This document shows, piece after piece, positions 53,916-63,052 of a stretch of 64,000 bases of DNA. The translations under genes and the position numbers were made by a program. The notes beneath the pieces were generated by a model. It was given only the letters and a program-made list of their open reading frames with translations. It was not told where the DNA came from and made no database searches. Where the stretch lies: NCBI RefSeq assembly GCF_900130125.1, contig NZ_FQXY01000011.1:372001-436000 (forward strand), in the 5' to 3' direction. Origin of the DNA: Bacteroides congonensis. Its GTDB lineage: Bacteria; Bacteroidota; Bacteroidia; Bacteroidales; Bacteroidaceae. How positions within the stretch are numbered: the stretch's first letter is position 1; the number at the start of each line of letters is the position of its first letter.

Positions 53916-56192
53916 ATGCGTAAATTAAAGAATATGTGGATTGTTGCCTGTCTTTTGCAGGTAAGTGTGGTTTGGGCCGAAAAAGCACCGGTCGATTATG
54001 TGAATCCGTTGATGGGAACCCTGTCCGATTTTAAACTCTCTGCCGGCAACACATATCCGGCAGTGGCCATGCCATGGGGCATGAATTTCTGGGTACCACA
54101 GACCGGAAAGATGGGAGATGGCTGGCAGTATAAATATGACCAGTACCAGATTCGAGGCTTCAAACAGACCCATCAACCCAGTCCGTGGATTAACGATTAC
54201 GGGCAGTTCTCACTCATGCCTGTCATTGGGAATAAAATAAACGAAGAAGAGCGGGCAAGCTGGTTCTCTCACAAAGCCGAGACGGTGACGCCTTATTATT
54301 ATGGAGTATACTTGGCCGACTATGATATTAGAACAGAGTTGGTTCCTACGGAGCGGGCGGTGCACTTTCGTTTCACGTTCCCACAGTCGGACTCTGCTGC
54401 TGTGGTGATTGATGCGTTCGACAAGGGATCGTATATACGTGTCGTTCCCGAAGAGAATAAGATTATAGGATATACCACCCGCAATAGTGGTGGCGTACCG
54501 GATAATTTCAAGAACTATTTTGTGATTTACTTCGATAAGCAACCCGTTTCATTCTCCGTGTGGAACAATGGAAAAACCGTTGCCGGACAGGAGCTGGAAA
54601 GCAATCATGTAGGTGCTGTTGTTCGCTTTTCCACCCAACGGGGAGAACAGGTACAAGCACGGGTGGCTTCCTCTTTCATCAGCTTCGAGCAAGCCGAGTT
54701 GAACCTGAAAGAACTAGGCGGCAGAAGTCTGGAACAACTGAAAGACGATGGAGAGAAAAAATGGAATGATGTATTGGGACGCATCGCTATTGATGCCGAC
54801 GAAGATCAGAAACAGGTGTTCTATTCATGTCTTTACCGTTCCGTACTTTTCCCCCGTATGTTCTTCGAAATGGATTCAGCCGGAAATCCGGTCCACTATA
54901 GCCCTTACAACGGCAAAGTATTGCCCGGATATATGTTTACCGATACAGGCTTCTGGGATACATTCCGTTGTTTGTTCCCGTTGCTGAATCTGGTATATCC
55001 GTCCGTCAATCAACAGATGCAGGAGGGATTGCTGAATACGTACAAAGAAAGCGGATTCCTGCCGGAATGGGCTTCGCCGGGACATCGTGATTGCATGGTA
55101 GGCAACAACTCGGCTTCCGTGGTAGCCGATGGCATACTGAAGGGTGTGACGCCGAAAAATTTATGGCCGGGATTGTACGACGCAATGGTGAAAAGTGCCA
55201 ATAGTGAGCATCCTACCAGTACTTCGACAGGACGTCTGGGGTATGAATATTATAACAAACTGGGCTACGTTCCTTACAACGTAGGCATCAAAGAAAATGC
55301 AGCCCGCACGCTGGAATATGCATACAATGACTGGTGCATCTGGCAGATTGCTAAATTGTTGGACCGTCCCCAAGCAGAACAGGAGTTATATCGCCAGCGT
55401 AGCATGAACTACAAGAACCTGTACGATGCTTCTCATAAGTTGATGCGCGGGAAGAATGAAGACGGAACATTCCAGGCTCCATTCAATCCATTCAAGTGGG
55501 GAGATGCGTTTACGGAAGGAAACAGCTGGCATTACTCCTGGTCTGTGTTTCATGACGTGGAGGGACTCATTCATTTGATGGATGGCAAGAAATCCTTTAC
55601 TGGTATGTTGGACTCTGTGTTTTCCCTGCCACCGGTGTTTGACGACAGCTATTATGGCTTCGTGATACACGAAATTCGTGAAATGCAGATTATGGATATG
55701 GGCAACTATGCGCATGGCAACCAGCCCATCCAGCACATGATTTATCTGTATAACTATGCACAGGAACCCTGGAAAACCCAGTATTGGCTACGTGAAGTGA
55801 TGAACCGGATGTATAAACCTACTCCCGACGGATATTGCGGAGACGAGGACAACGGACAGACTTCGGCCTGGTACGTATTCTCTGCCCTGGGCTTTTATCC
55901 GGTATGTCCCGGAAGCGGACAATATGTGGTCGGAACTCCTTTGGTACGCAAAGCCGTCATTACATTGGAGAACGGGAACAAGATAACTATACAGGCAGAA
56001 AACAACAATAAGAACAATCGCTATATACAGCGAATGATGATGAACGGGAAAGATTATACCCGTAACTACCTGAAACATGATGATTTGATAAAAGGCGGTA
56101 GCTTGAACTTCAAGATGGGGGATAAGCCCAACAAAAAGCGTGGCATAATGCCTCAAGATGCTCCTTATTCAATGTCCGGTCAACAGAAATAA
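53916..56192 (+). CDS. GH92 alpha-mannosidase-type glycoside hydrolase
   Basis: 758 aa. Signal peptide (WIVACLLQVSVVWAEK). GH92 signatures: YVNPLMGT, GNTYPAVAMPWGMNFWVPQT, FKQTHQPSPWINDYGQFSLM, MFTDTGFWDTFRCLFPL, SPGHRDCMVGNNSASVVADG, TEGNSWHYSWSVFHDVEGL (general acid Glu), and CGDEDNGQTSAWYVFSALGF (base Asp). GH92 enzymes are calcium-dependent inverting exo-alpha-mannosidases. Full family length with no truncation. Sits between the SGNH-like gene (27 bp) and the second GxGYxYP gene. It is the only clear glycosidase in this operon and hints at a mannose-containing substrate. Confidence 0.94.
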   Translation: MRKLKNMWIVACLLQVSVVWAEKAPVDYVNPLMGTLSDFKLSAGNTYPAVAMPWGMNFWVPQTGKMGDGWQYKYDQYQIRGFKQTHQPSPWINDYGQFSLMPVIGNKINEEERASWFSHKAETVTPYYYGVYLADYDIRTELVPTERAVHFRFTFPQSDSAAVVIDAFDKGSYIRVVPEENKIIGYTTRNSGGVPDNFKNYFVIYFDKQPVSFSVWNNGKTVAGQELESNHVGAVVRFSTQRGEQVQARVASSFISFEQAELNLKELGGRSLEQLKDDGEKKWNDVLGRIAIDADEDQKQVFYSCLYRSVLFPRMFFEMDSAGNPVHYSPYNGKVLPGYMFTDTGFWDTFRCLFPLLNLVYPSVNQQMQEGLLNTYKESGFLPEWASPGHRDCMVGNNSASVVADGILKGVTPKNLWPGLYDAMVKSANSEHPTSTSTGRLGYEYYNKLGYVPYNVGIKENAARTLEYAYNDWCIWQIAKLLDRPQAEQELYRQRSMNYKNLYDASHKLMRGKNEDGTFQAPFNPFKWGDAFTEGNSWHYSWSVFHDVEGLIHLMDGKKSFTGMLDSVFSLPPVFDDSYYGFVIHEIREMQIMDMGNYAHGNQPIQHMIYLYNYAQEPWKTQYWLREVMNRMYKPTPDGYCGDEDNGQTSAWYVFSALGFYPVCPGSGQYVVGTPLVRKAVITLENGNKITIQAENNNKNNRYIQRMMMNGKDYTRNYLKHDDLIKGGSLNFKMGDKPNKKRGIMPQDAPYSMSGQQK

Positions 56193-56242
56193 TCAGGTGG
56201 CTGATCGTCTCATATATTAATTGAACACTATAATTGAATACT

Positions 56243-57907
56243 ATGAGAATGAAAAACTTTATCTATGTCATGGGGCTTACCCTATTGGCGGTTTTCTGCT
56301 CTTGCGAAAAACAGGGAGAGCAGGGACAGGAAACAGAACAGGGAAAAGAACAAGGGCAGGGAGAGAAGCCGGAACCGGAATTACCTGAAGAACCTCCTTT
56401 GGTTGAAAACTGGGATTTGATTGAAATCACGCGCGCCGAAGTGGGGAACAGCAATTATGAAGAACTGCTCTATCTGGCTTCGCTTGCCGGACTTGTGAAT
56501 CGCAGCAGCCCCGAAATCTTTCTTCACTCCGGTCAGGCATACGCCAAATGGATGAACGAAATGAAAGCCTCCGGTTATACCTTTACGAAGAAAAGCCTGT
56601 CGGAGATAACTTCTTTGTTCCTGAACAGAGCGAAAGGGTATGTATTGGTGGATGATAAATTGGAGAAAACATACATTGCTGCAAGCCTTGCAGGAGTGCT
56701 TGATGCTGTGATACTGACAACGGATCTGGCCTCTAAAGCTCCTTATAACAGTCTGCAGAAACTGGCCGACGTGAGGGATAAGGATGAGGCTTGGCTGGCT
56801 GACTATATAAAACAACATTCTTCACAATTCAACTTGAATGCGATTGTGAACAATGCTTCTTTCCCGTGGACAATGGTCGATTTTGCCATAGCGAACCGAT
56901 ATCCCTGGTGTAGCAATGCCAAAAGTGACGGTACTGTGTTGCAAAAGCTTTATTATATGTTGAAACCCAATTCGCCTCATTATGGTTGGGGAGTACCCTA
57001 TAATCTTGAACGCATGGATGTGCGGTTCGGATGCGAACATAATGGAGTATATACCGTGCCGGGTATCAACACCATGAGCCTTTCCATCCTGTCATCCAAA
57101 CAGTTGAAACCGTATGACCGACCGGCTTCGCCTGTGGAAGTCCCGGCACGAACAGGCGTGCATTATGCCACGATTGTATTCAGTGACGGGGACAATACGT
57201 CCTATATGCTCGATTTGTTTTCCCGGAATACCTATATCTCGCATCCGTGTGCACATGAGATTCCGCTTACCTGGATGTATCCCCCGACTCTGCGCACCAA
57301 TATGGTTCCGGTGCACAACTGGTATCAGAAAAATCTGCCGGCAACCAATTGTTATGTCGGAGCATTGTCCGGTGCGGGTTATACATTCCCGTCTCATCAT
57401 GAGTTTGTAGCCGACTATTTCCGCATGACGAATGGAATGTTGAAAGATTGTGGAATGCAGTATATGGTACTGATGGACGATGCGGAACTATTCACCGGTT
57501 CGTCTGTCGGTTCGTATGAAACATTTATGAAGCGGCACACCGGCAACTTGCCCGATATGAAAGGATTTTTGTATATGAACTATCTGGGATATGCCAAATG
57601 GCAGGGCGCTTATTTCTTTGCAGGAGATGTTCCGGTCGTTTCGTTCCGCTATTTCATGAAGAATGATGATAAGTTTACGGAACCTCATACTCCCGAAACC
57701 ATCGCTGCGGCTTTGAACTCGGCTCCGCGTGACATTAACAGTATAGATGCCTATTCGGCAATCGTGGTACACGTCAATGCTCCGTCCAGTTATACGGTGG
57801 AAGATATGCTTGCATTTAAAAACTTATTAAACGAAAATGTAGTATTGGTGAATACGGAACAGTTCCTCGAACTTATCAGGAAGAATGTGAAAGGCAATAG
57901 AGGTTAA
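56243..57907 (+). CDS. GxGYxYP-family lipoprotein, copy 2
   Basis: 554 aa from ATG 56243 (an upstream TTG at 56234 is unlikely). Lipoprotein signal (MGLTLLAVFCSCEKQ) followed by an unusual Gln/Glu/Gly/Pro-rich low-complexity linker of about 30 residues (EQGQETEQGKEQGQGEK), probably a surface tether. The body matches the family: LASLAGLVNRSSPEIFLHSG, ATIVFSDGDNTSYMLDLF and the motif region GALSGAGYTFPSHHEF (GxGYx-aromatic-P). It is related to copy 1, but lipidated rather than soluble. Ends the operon that starts at 48553. Confidence 0.82.
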   Translation: MRMKNFIYVMGLTLLAVFCSCEKQGEQGQETEQGKEQGQGEKPEPELPEEPPLVENWDLIEITRAEVGNSNYEELLYLASLAGLVNRSSPEIFLHSGQAYAKWMNEMKASGYTFTKKSLSEITSLFLNRAKGYVLVDDKLEKTYIAASLAGVLDAVILTTDLASKAPYNSLQKLADVRDKDEAWLADYIKQHSSQFNLNAIVNNASFPWTMVDFAIANRYPWCSNAKSDGTVLQKLYYMLKPNSPHYGWGVPYNLERMDVRFGCEHNGVYTVPGINTMSLSILSSKQLKPYDRPASPVEVPARTGVHYATIVFSDGDNTSYMLDLFSRNTYISHPCAHEIPLTWMYPPTLRTNMVPVHNWYQKNLPATNCYVGALSGAGYTFPSHHEFVADYFRMTNGMLKDCGMQYMVLMDDAELFTGSSVGSYETFMKRHTGNLPDMKGFLYMNYLGYAKWQGAYFFAGDVPVVSFRYFMKNDDKFTEPHTPETIAAALNSAPRDINSIDAYSAIVVHVNAPSSYTVEDMLAFKNLLNENVVLVNTEQFLELIRKNVKGNRG

Positions 57908-57946
57908 TCCCTCTTTTAACATAGCGGTTAATGCTTTTTTGAGGGT

Positions 57947-57964
57947 GTTAATCCACGGATTAAC
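57947..57964. repeat. inverted repeat at operator site 3
   Basis: GTTAATCC AC GGATTAAC, two perfect 8-bp arms. Extra GTTAAT half-sites lie upstream at 57903 and 57927. Confidence 0.7.
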
Positions 57965-57966
57965 CC
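57949..57966 (+). promoter_or_regulatory. operator site 3 of the second locus
   Basis: TAATCCACGGATTAACCC. It is the most symmetric of the three sites and ends 21 bp before the -7 box TATATTTG of the SusC gene. Confidence 0.7.
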
Positions 57967-57987
57967 TAGTTCTAATCATCTCACCCA

Positions 57988-57995
57988 TATATTTG
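57988..57995 (+). promoter_or_regulatory. -7 promoter box of the SusC/SusD unit
   Basis: TATATTTG matches TAnnTTTG; it lies 44 bp before the ATG at 58040. Confidence 0.6.
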
Positions 57996-58039
57996 AGAAA
58001 AAACAGTATTCTTTTAGTAACCTAAAAAATTAATACCCA

Positions 58040-61000
58040 ATGAAACAATTCTATTCATTATGTATGATTATGCTCCTGGCATCTGTTCTGGCAATAGATG
58101 TTATGGGACAAAAAACGACTCTGACTGTTACCGGTAAAGTAACGGATCTGGAGGGAGACCCACTGTCGGGAGTCTCGGTCGTTGTGCAGGGAACAACGCG
58201 CGGCACGATTACCAATATCGATGGAGCATACTCTATAAATGTACCGTCGAAACAGTCGGTACTTGTTTTCTCGATGATTAGTATGAAAACTGTCGATCAT
58301 CGCGTAGGCAATAGTACACAGATCAATATTATTATGGAAGAGGACGTGATTGGTTTGGGAGACGTAGAAGTGGTAGCCATCGGTTACGGTTCTATGCGTC
58401 GCTCTGACTTGACAGGTTCCATATCATCTATTAGTAAGGATGCATTGAGCGAACGTGCCATTACGTCACTCGAAGATGCCATGAGAGGTAAGGCAGCCGG
58501 TATGCAGATTGTGCAGAATGACGGTGCTCCCGGTTCCGATTACACCATCCGTATTCGTGGTGCATCGTCCGTTAATGCTTCAAGTGCCCCGATTTTTGTT
58601 ATCGACGGTGTGATTTGCGAAGATGCTTCTTCTCTGAATCCGGGTGATGTGGCATCCATTGAAATTCTAAAAGATGCTTCCTCAACCGCTATTTATGGTT
58701 CGCGTGGTGCGAACGGTGTCATCATGATTACCACACGCCAGGGAACCAATGATGGAAAAACACGGGTGGAGCTGTATGCTAATTTAGGTATACAGCAGGC
58801 AGTACGCCAATTTGATATGCTCAATTCTTCGGAATATGCGTTAATGCGTTATAAGACCGGATGGAAATACTACCCCTACGGAACCGATCCGTCGACCATG
58901 AGCGATGGCATTGTCTATCGTGACAATCCGAACGGTGACGGTAACTATTGGGTACTTCCCGAAAGTTCAACTTATGCAGACTGGGAGTCGTATGGTGCCC
59001 CAGGTAGTACAAATACCGACTGGCAGGACTTGATGTTCCGCGATGCCCTGTATCAGGAATACCGTGTCAACGTTTCAGGTGGTAATAAGAATACCCGCTA
59101 TTCGATATCCGGAGGCTATCTCAACCAGGAAGGTATCGTTGTTAATTCCGGTTTCGAACGTTTCACGGGAAGAGTTAACCTTGTTCAGAAATTGAGTACT
59201 AACGTGACCCTGACCGCCAACATATCAGGTTCAAGAACTAAAAACTCCGGTTTGGCAACCGGCAGTTCCGATGGTCTGATGGTGAAACTATTGCGCCAGT
59301 CACCTTTGAACTCAGCCACCTCATCCGGTATTACCGAAGGTACAGGTAGTGAAGAGGGACAAGTGGTTTCCAACCCATACGTACAAGTGCGTGATATTAC
59401 CAATAATCGCTACAAAGATAATCTGACAGCACGTATGCAAGTTGAATGGAAAATACTTCGCGAACTCTCACTGCGTGTGGCAGGTACGTATGAGGATAAC
59501 CATCAAAAAACAGATGTGTTTTATCCCGCTAATACCGAACAGGGATTTAAGGCGAACGGACGTGCCATTGTCAGCAATGCCGGAATTAAAAAGCTCTCTG
59601 GAGAAGCATTTCTTACCTACACCAATTCTTGGAAAGGCGGACATCGTCTTAATGTATTGGCAGGTAGCACGCTTGAAACCTATAACAATAATACAGTGCG
59701 TACTGAAACGCAGAATTTCCCTTCACTCAACCTGGGTGTGAATGGAATGGGGATGGGCGTCACTCCACAGATACCGACATCTTCAATTGTCAAGTGGAAT
59801 ATGGCATCATTCCTTACACGTGCCGAATACAATTATAAGGAACGTTATCTGCTGACTGCCAGCTATCGTGCCGACGGTTCTTCACGTTTCGGTGCCGGTA
59901 ATAAATGGGCGGGATTTCCGTCAGTTGGTCTGGCATGGCGTATCAACGAAGAGTCGTTTGTGAAAGACTTGGGAGTCTTCTATAACCTTAAGTTGCGTTT
60001 CGGTTATGGTCGCAGTGGTAACACAGCCATTCCTTCTTATCGGAGCCTTTCAACAATCGCTTCTTCATTCTATCCGATGTATGGTTCCGATCTTTCTTAC
60101 GGTGCCAGCATTGACAGGCCGGCAAACCCGTCATTACGTTGGGAAACAACGGATATGGTCAATCTCGGACTGGATATGTCTTTCTTTAAAAACCGCCTGG
60201 CAATGACGGTGGATGTTTATCGCAAAAAGACCACCGACCTGCTGATTGAAAAGAATGCAGCATTGGCTACAGGATACGAAAAGGGATGGGCCAATATCGG
60301 AGCAGTCCGCAATCAGGGTATTGAGATTACCTTGGATGCTACCCCTATTCTGACTAAGAAATGGAACTGGACCTTGAATGCCAACATCGGCTTTAACCGT
60401 TCGAAAGTGCTTGATATCGGCCCTGGTGATGAAATGGGATTTGACCCGGGAGTTATTCCCGGTTCAGGAAACTTTGTCATGATCCGCAAGAACAAGAGCC
60501 TCGGACAATGGTATGGCTATAAGATTGACGGTGTGTATGCTTCACAGCACGAAATCAACGAGCAAGGGCTTACCGAAGTGCTCGGTCAGAAGATTGCCAG
60601 CATACGTCCGGGAGATTATCGCTTCCGCGACCAGAACGGTGACGGTAAAATCACTTCTGCCGACCTCGTATTATTGGGAAGTGGCGAACCGGATTTCACA
60701 GGCGGTTTGACGAACACAGTTTCTTATAAGAACCTGTCATTGAGCGTAGCTATGCAGTTCAGTTATGGAGCAACTGTTTTCAACGCCAATCTCCATTCAT
60801 TGACAAGTGGACGTGACGGTCATAATCAGATTGCTGAAATGAATGCCAAGTCCTGGTCGCCGACACTTTATGATGCAGATGGTAACGTATTCTTTGCTGG
60901 TAACAACGAAGCCAAATATCGTATGCCGTCTTCTGCTTGAAAAAAAAAATGTACGTCCAAGATGCTTGAAGACGGTTCGTTCCTCCGTATTGGAGACATC

Positions 61001-61225
61001 ACGCTGGCCTATGCACTTGGAAAGAAAGTAGCCAAGAAAGTCGGTATGCAGAACATCAAACTGTTTGCTTCGGTCAAGAACCTTTGCGTATTTACCAAAT
61101 ATACGGGATTTGACCCGGAAGTAAACACTCGTCAGGGACAGACAGGCGACTTGATGCCGAGTCTCGACTACAGTGCTTATCCGCGCAATCGTTCTTATTC
61201 TGTCGGTTTCAATTTTATTTTCTGA
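58040..61225 (+). pseudogene. SusC-like receptor interrupted by an in-frame TGA
   Basis: Read through the stop this is a 1062-codon SusC gene. Parts: signal (IMLLASVLAIDVMGQ), carboxypeptidase-like domain (TLTVTGKVTDLEGDPLSGVS), TonB region (LGDVEVVAIGYGSMRRSDLT), plug (LKDASSTAIYGSRGANGVIM) and barrel ending in Phe (RSYSVGFNFIF). A TGA at 60938-60940, directly after RMPSSA and before a run of nine A, stops translation at residue 966. The remaining 95 codons (60941-61225) stay in the same frame and encode the normal barrel end (MLEDGSFLRIGDITLAY onwards). The truncated product lacks the last strands and terminal aromatic residue needed for membrane insertion. Either a nonsense mutation, a sequence error or readthrough. 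Confidence 0.85.
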
Positions 61226-61254
61226 TTTGTTTAACACCCTGAATATTGAATTCC

Positions 61255-62928
61255 ATGAAAAAATATATCATACTATTATTGGCTACTACGTTCCTACTCG
61301 GAACTTCCGTTTCGTCTTGTACCAATTTCCTGGAAGAGAAGCCGGAGTCTGAATTCGATGAAGGAACTTTCTATAAGACTGTCGAATCTCTGAAAGTAGG
61401 AGCAGTCGGTGCGTTTTCTACGTTGCGCTATATGTATAACGTCGGCACCAATACCCCGTTATTTGTCGGTATGGTAGGTACGGACGAGTGTATGTATCCC
61501 AATGAAACGAACCTGCGTGGTTTTATCGACCGCTACACATATACGCCTACCGATGGCTGTATCAAGCAATTCTGGTTTCGCTACTACCGGTTGATTACCG
61601 CCTGCAACACTGTTATCTACAAAGCACAGGGAATCGAAGGAGACGCTAAACTTATCAACCGCTATGTGGCTAATGTACGTTTTTTACGTGCATGGGGATA
61701 TTTTAACCTGGTGCAGACTTTCGGAGCCGTGCCTTTGATGACCGATCATGTGACGGAGCTGACTTACGACATGGGACGTACACCGGTAGCGGAAGTTTAT
61801 CAACTCATTGAAGATGATTTATTATTCTGTTTGGGCGAAGATGTTCTGCCTAAAGAAATAGATGGCGGTTGGGCGAATTACTGGGCTGCCAAAACATTGC
61901 TGGCAAAAGTATATATTACGATGGCTTCGGCACGTGCCGCTGATCGTGTAGCCGGTTACGAGCAGATAGAACAAACGGATGAAAAACTTTACAGTGATGC
62001 ATTGGCACTGCTGCAAGATGTAATCACCAACAGCGGACGTGATCTGGAACCGGTCTACGGAGATGTTTTTAAAATTGAAAATAAGAACATCAATAAAGAG
62101 ACGATTTGGGAAATACAGTTCAGCGCACAGAATCCTTATGGTTCACAATGGCCGAAAGAATACGGTGCCCGTGCAATCAATACCGACGGACAGAAACTTT
62201 ACGGTGGCTGGCGTACAAATGCCATTGCCGGACAATGTAACCTTAAATATGTTCCTTCATTCTGGAACTATTATGATGCCAATGGTTACGACAAGCGTCG
62301 GGAGTGGAATCTGGCCGATTATGTGATTGACTTTGATAAGACCAATAATAGCCCGATAGCACAGAAACCCATGACGGAGCTAAGCGGTAAACCGCAACCC
62401 GGAGACAATGCGAAGTCTGTAACGAACAGTGGTGTCACCAAATATCGTTGGGGAGCTACCTGGAAAGATGAACATACCAACTTTGTGTACTCTAACTGTC
62501 CGAACAATATCCTCGTACTGCGTTTTGCCGATGTACTGCTGATGTACGCCGAAGCCGATTTGATGTTGAACAACGGTTCGCCGTCCGATGAGGGTGTGGA
62601 AGCAATGAATCGCATCGTGCAACGTGCCCGCGGATTAAATCAGGGAGTTGCTGTCACTGAAGACGATACCCCCGGATTTGGGAATTACGATACGTATACA
62701 CTCGAAGATGTTTTGTTAGAGCGCGCCCGTGAACTTTGCTTCGAACGCTGGCGTTGGTATGACCTGGCACGTACCGGTATGTTTGAGCATTTCCTGGAAA
62801 ACCGTAATGGTTTTAGTACGACGAAAACCAGCTTCGACAGTGATAAGAATTATTTGTTCCCCATTCCGTTGAGTGAGATACAGATCTCGACGAATAAAGA
62901 CGGAATGTATCAGAATCCTAATTATTAA
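61255..62928 (+). CDS. SusD-like glycan-binding lipoprotein
   Basis: 557 aa from ATG 61255 (a TTG at 61246 is unlikely). Lipoprotein signal (LATTFLLGTSVSSCTNFLEE). SusD features: EKPESEFDEGTFYKTVESLK, ANVRFLRAWGYFNLVQTFG, LRFADVLLMYAEADLMLN, ARELCFERWRWYDLARTGMF, and a terminal YLFPIPLSEIQISTNKDGMYQN. Intact, although its SusC partner is interrupted. Binds the target glycan at the surface. Confidence 0.96.
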   Translation: MKKYIILLLATTFLLGTSVSSCTNFLEEKPESEFDEGTFYKTVESLKVGAVGAFSTLRYMYNVGTNTPLFVGMVGTDECMYPNETNLRGFIDRYTYTPTDGCIKQFWFRYYRLITACNTVIYKAQGIEGDAKLINRYVANVRFLRAWGYFNLVQTFGAVPLMTDHVTELTYDMGRTPVAEVYQLIEDDLLFCLGEDVLPKEIDGGWANYWAAKTLLAKVYITMASARAADRVAGYEQIEQTDEKLYSDALALLQDVITNSGRDLEPVYGDVFKIENKNINKETIWEIQFSAQNPYGSQWPKEYGARAINTDGQKLYGGWRTNAIAGQCNLKYVPSFWNYYDANGYDKRREWNLADYVIDFDKTNNSPIAQKPMTELSGKPQPGDNAKSVTNSGVTKYRWGATWKDEHTNFVYSNCPNNILVLRFADVLLMYAEADLMLNNGSPSDEGVEAMNRIVQRARGLNQGVAVTEDDTPGFGNYDTYTLEDVLLERARELCFERWRWYDLARTGMFEHFLENRNGFSTTKTSFDSDKNYLFPIPLSEIQISTNKDGMYQNPNY

Positions 62929-63052
62929 TGGGATGGCAATTATGCTTCTTTCTGTTTTAATAAGACGGGATATTGCAGAACTTGATAAAACTAACAGTCT
63001 GTCCGGATATTCCCTTGGGGAGATTTAATCGGGCTTTAAAAATCTTGAATCA

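Noticed and set aside
57903..57922. Fourth full copy of the operator upstream of SusC
   Set aside because: TAATCCCTCTTTTAACAT keeps only the left half and part of the right; treated as a half-site, not a full operator.
60930..60962. Frameshift in a poly-A run as the cause of the split SusC gene
   Set aside because: The parts before and after the TGA are in the same reading frame, and the stop precedes the A run, so a length change in the run alone neither creates nor removes it.
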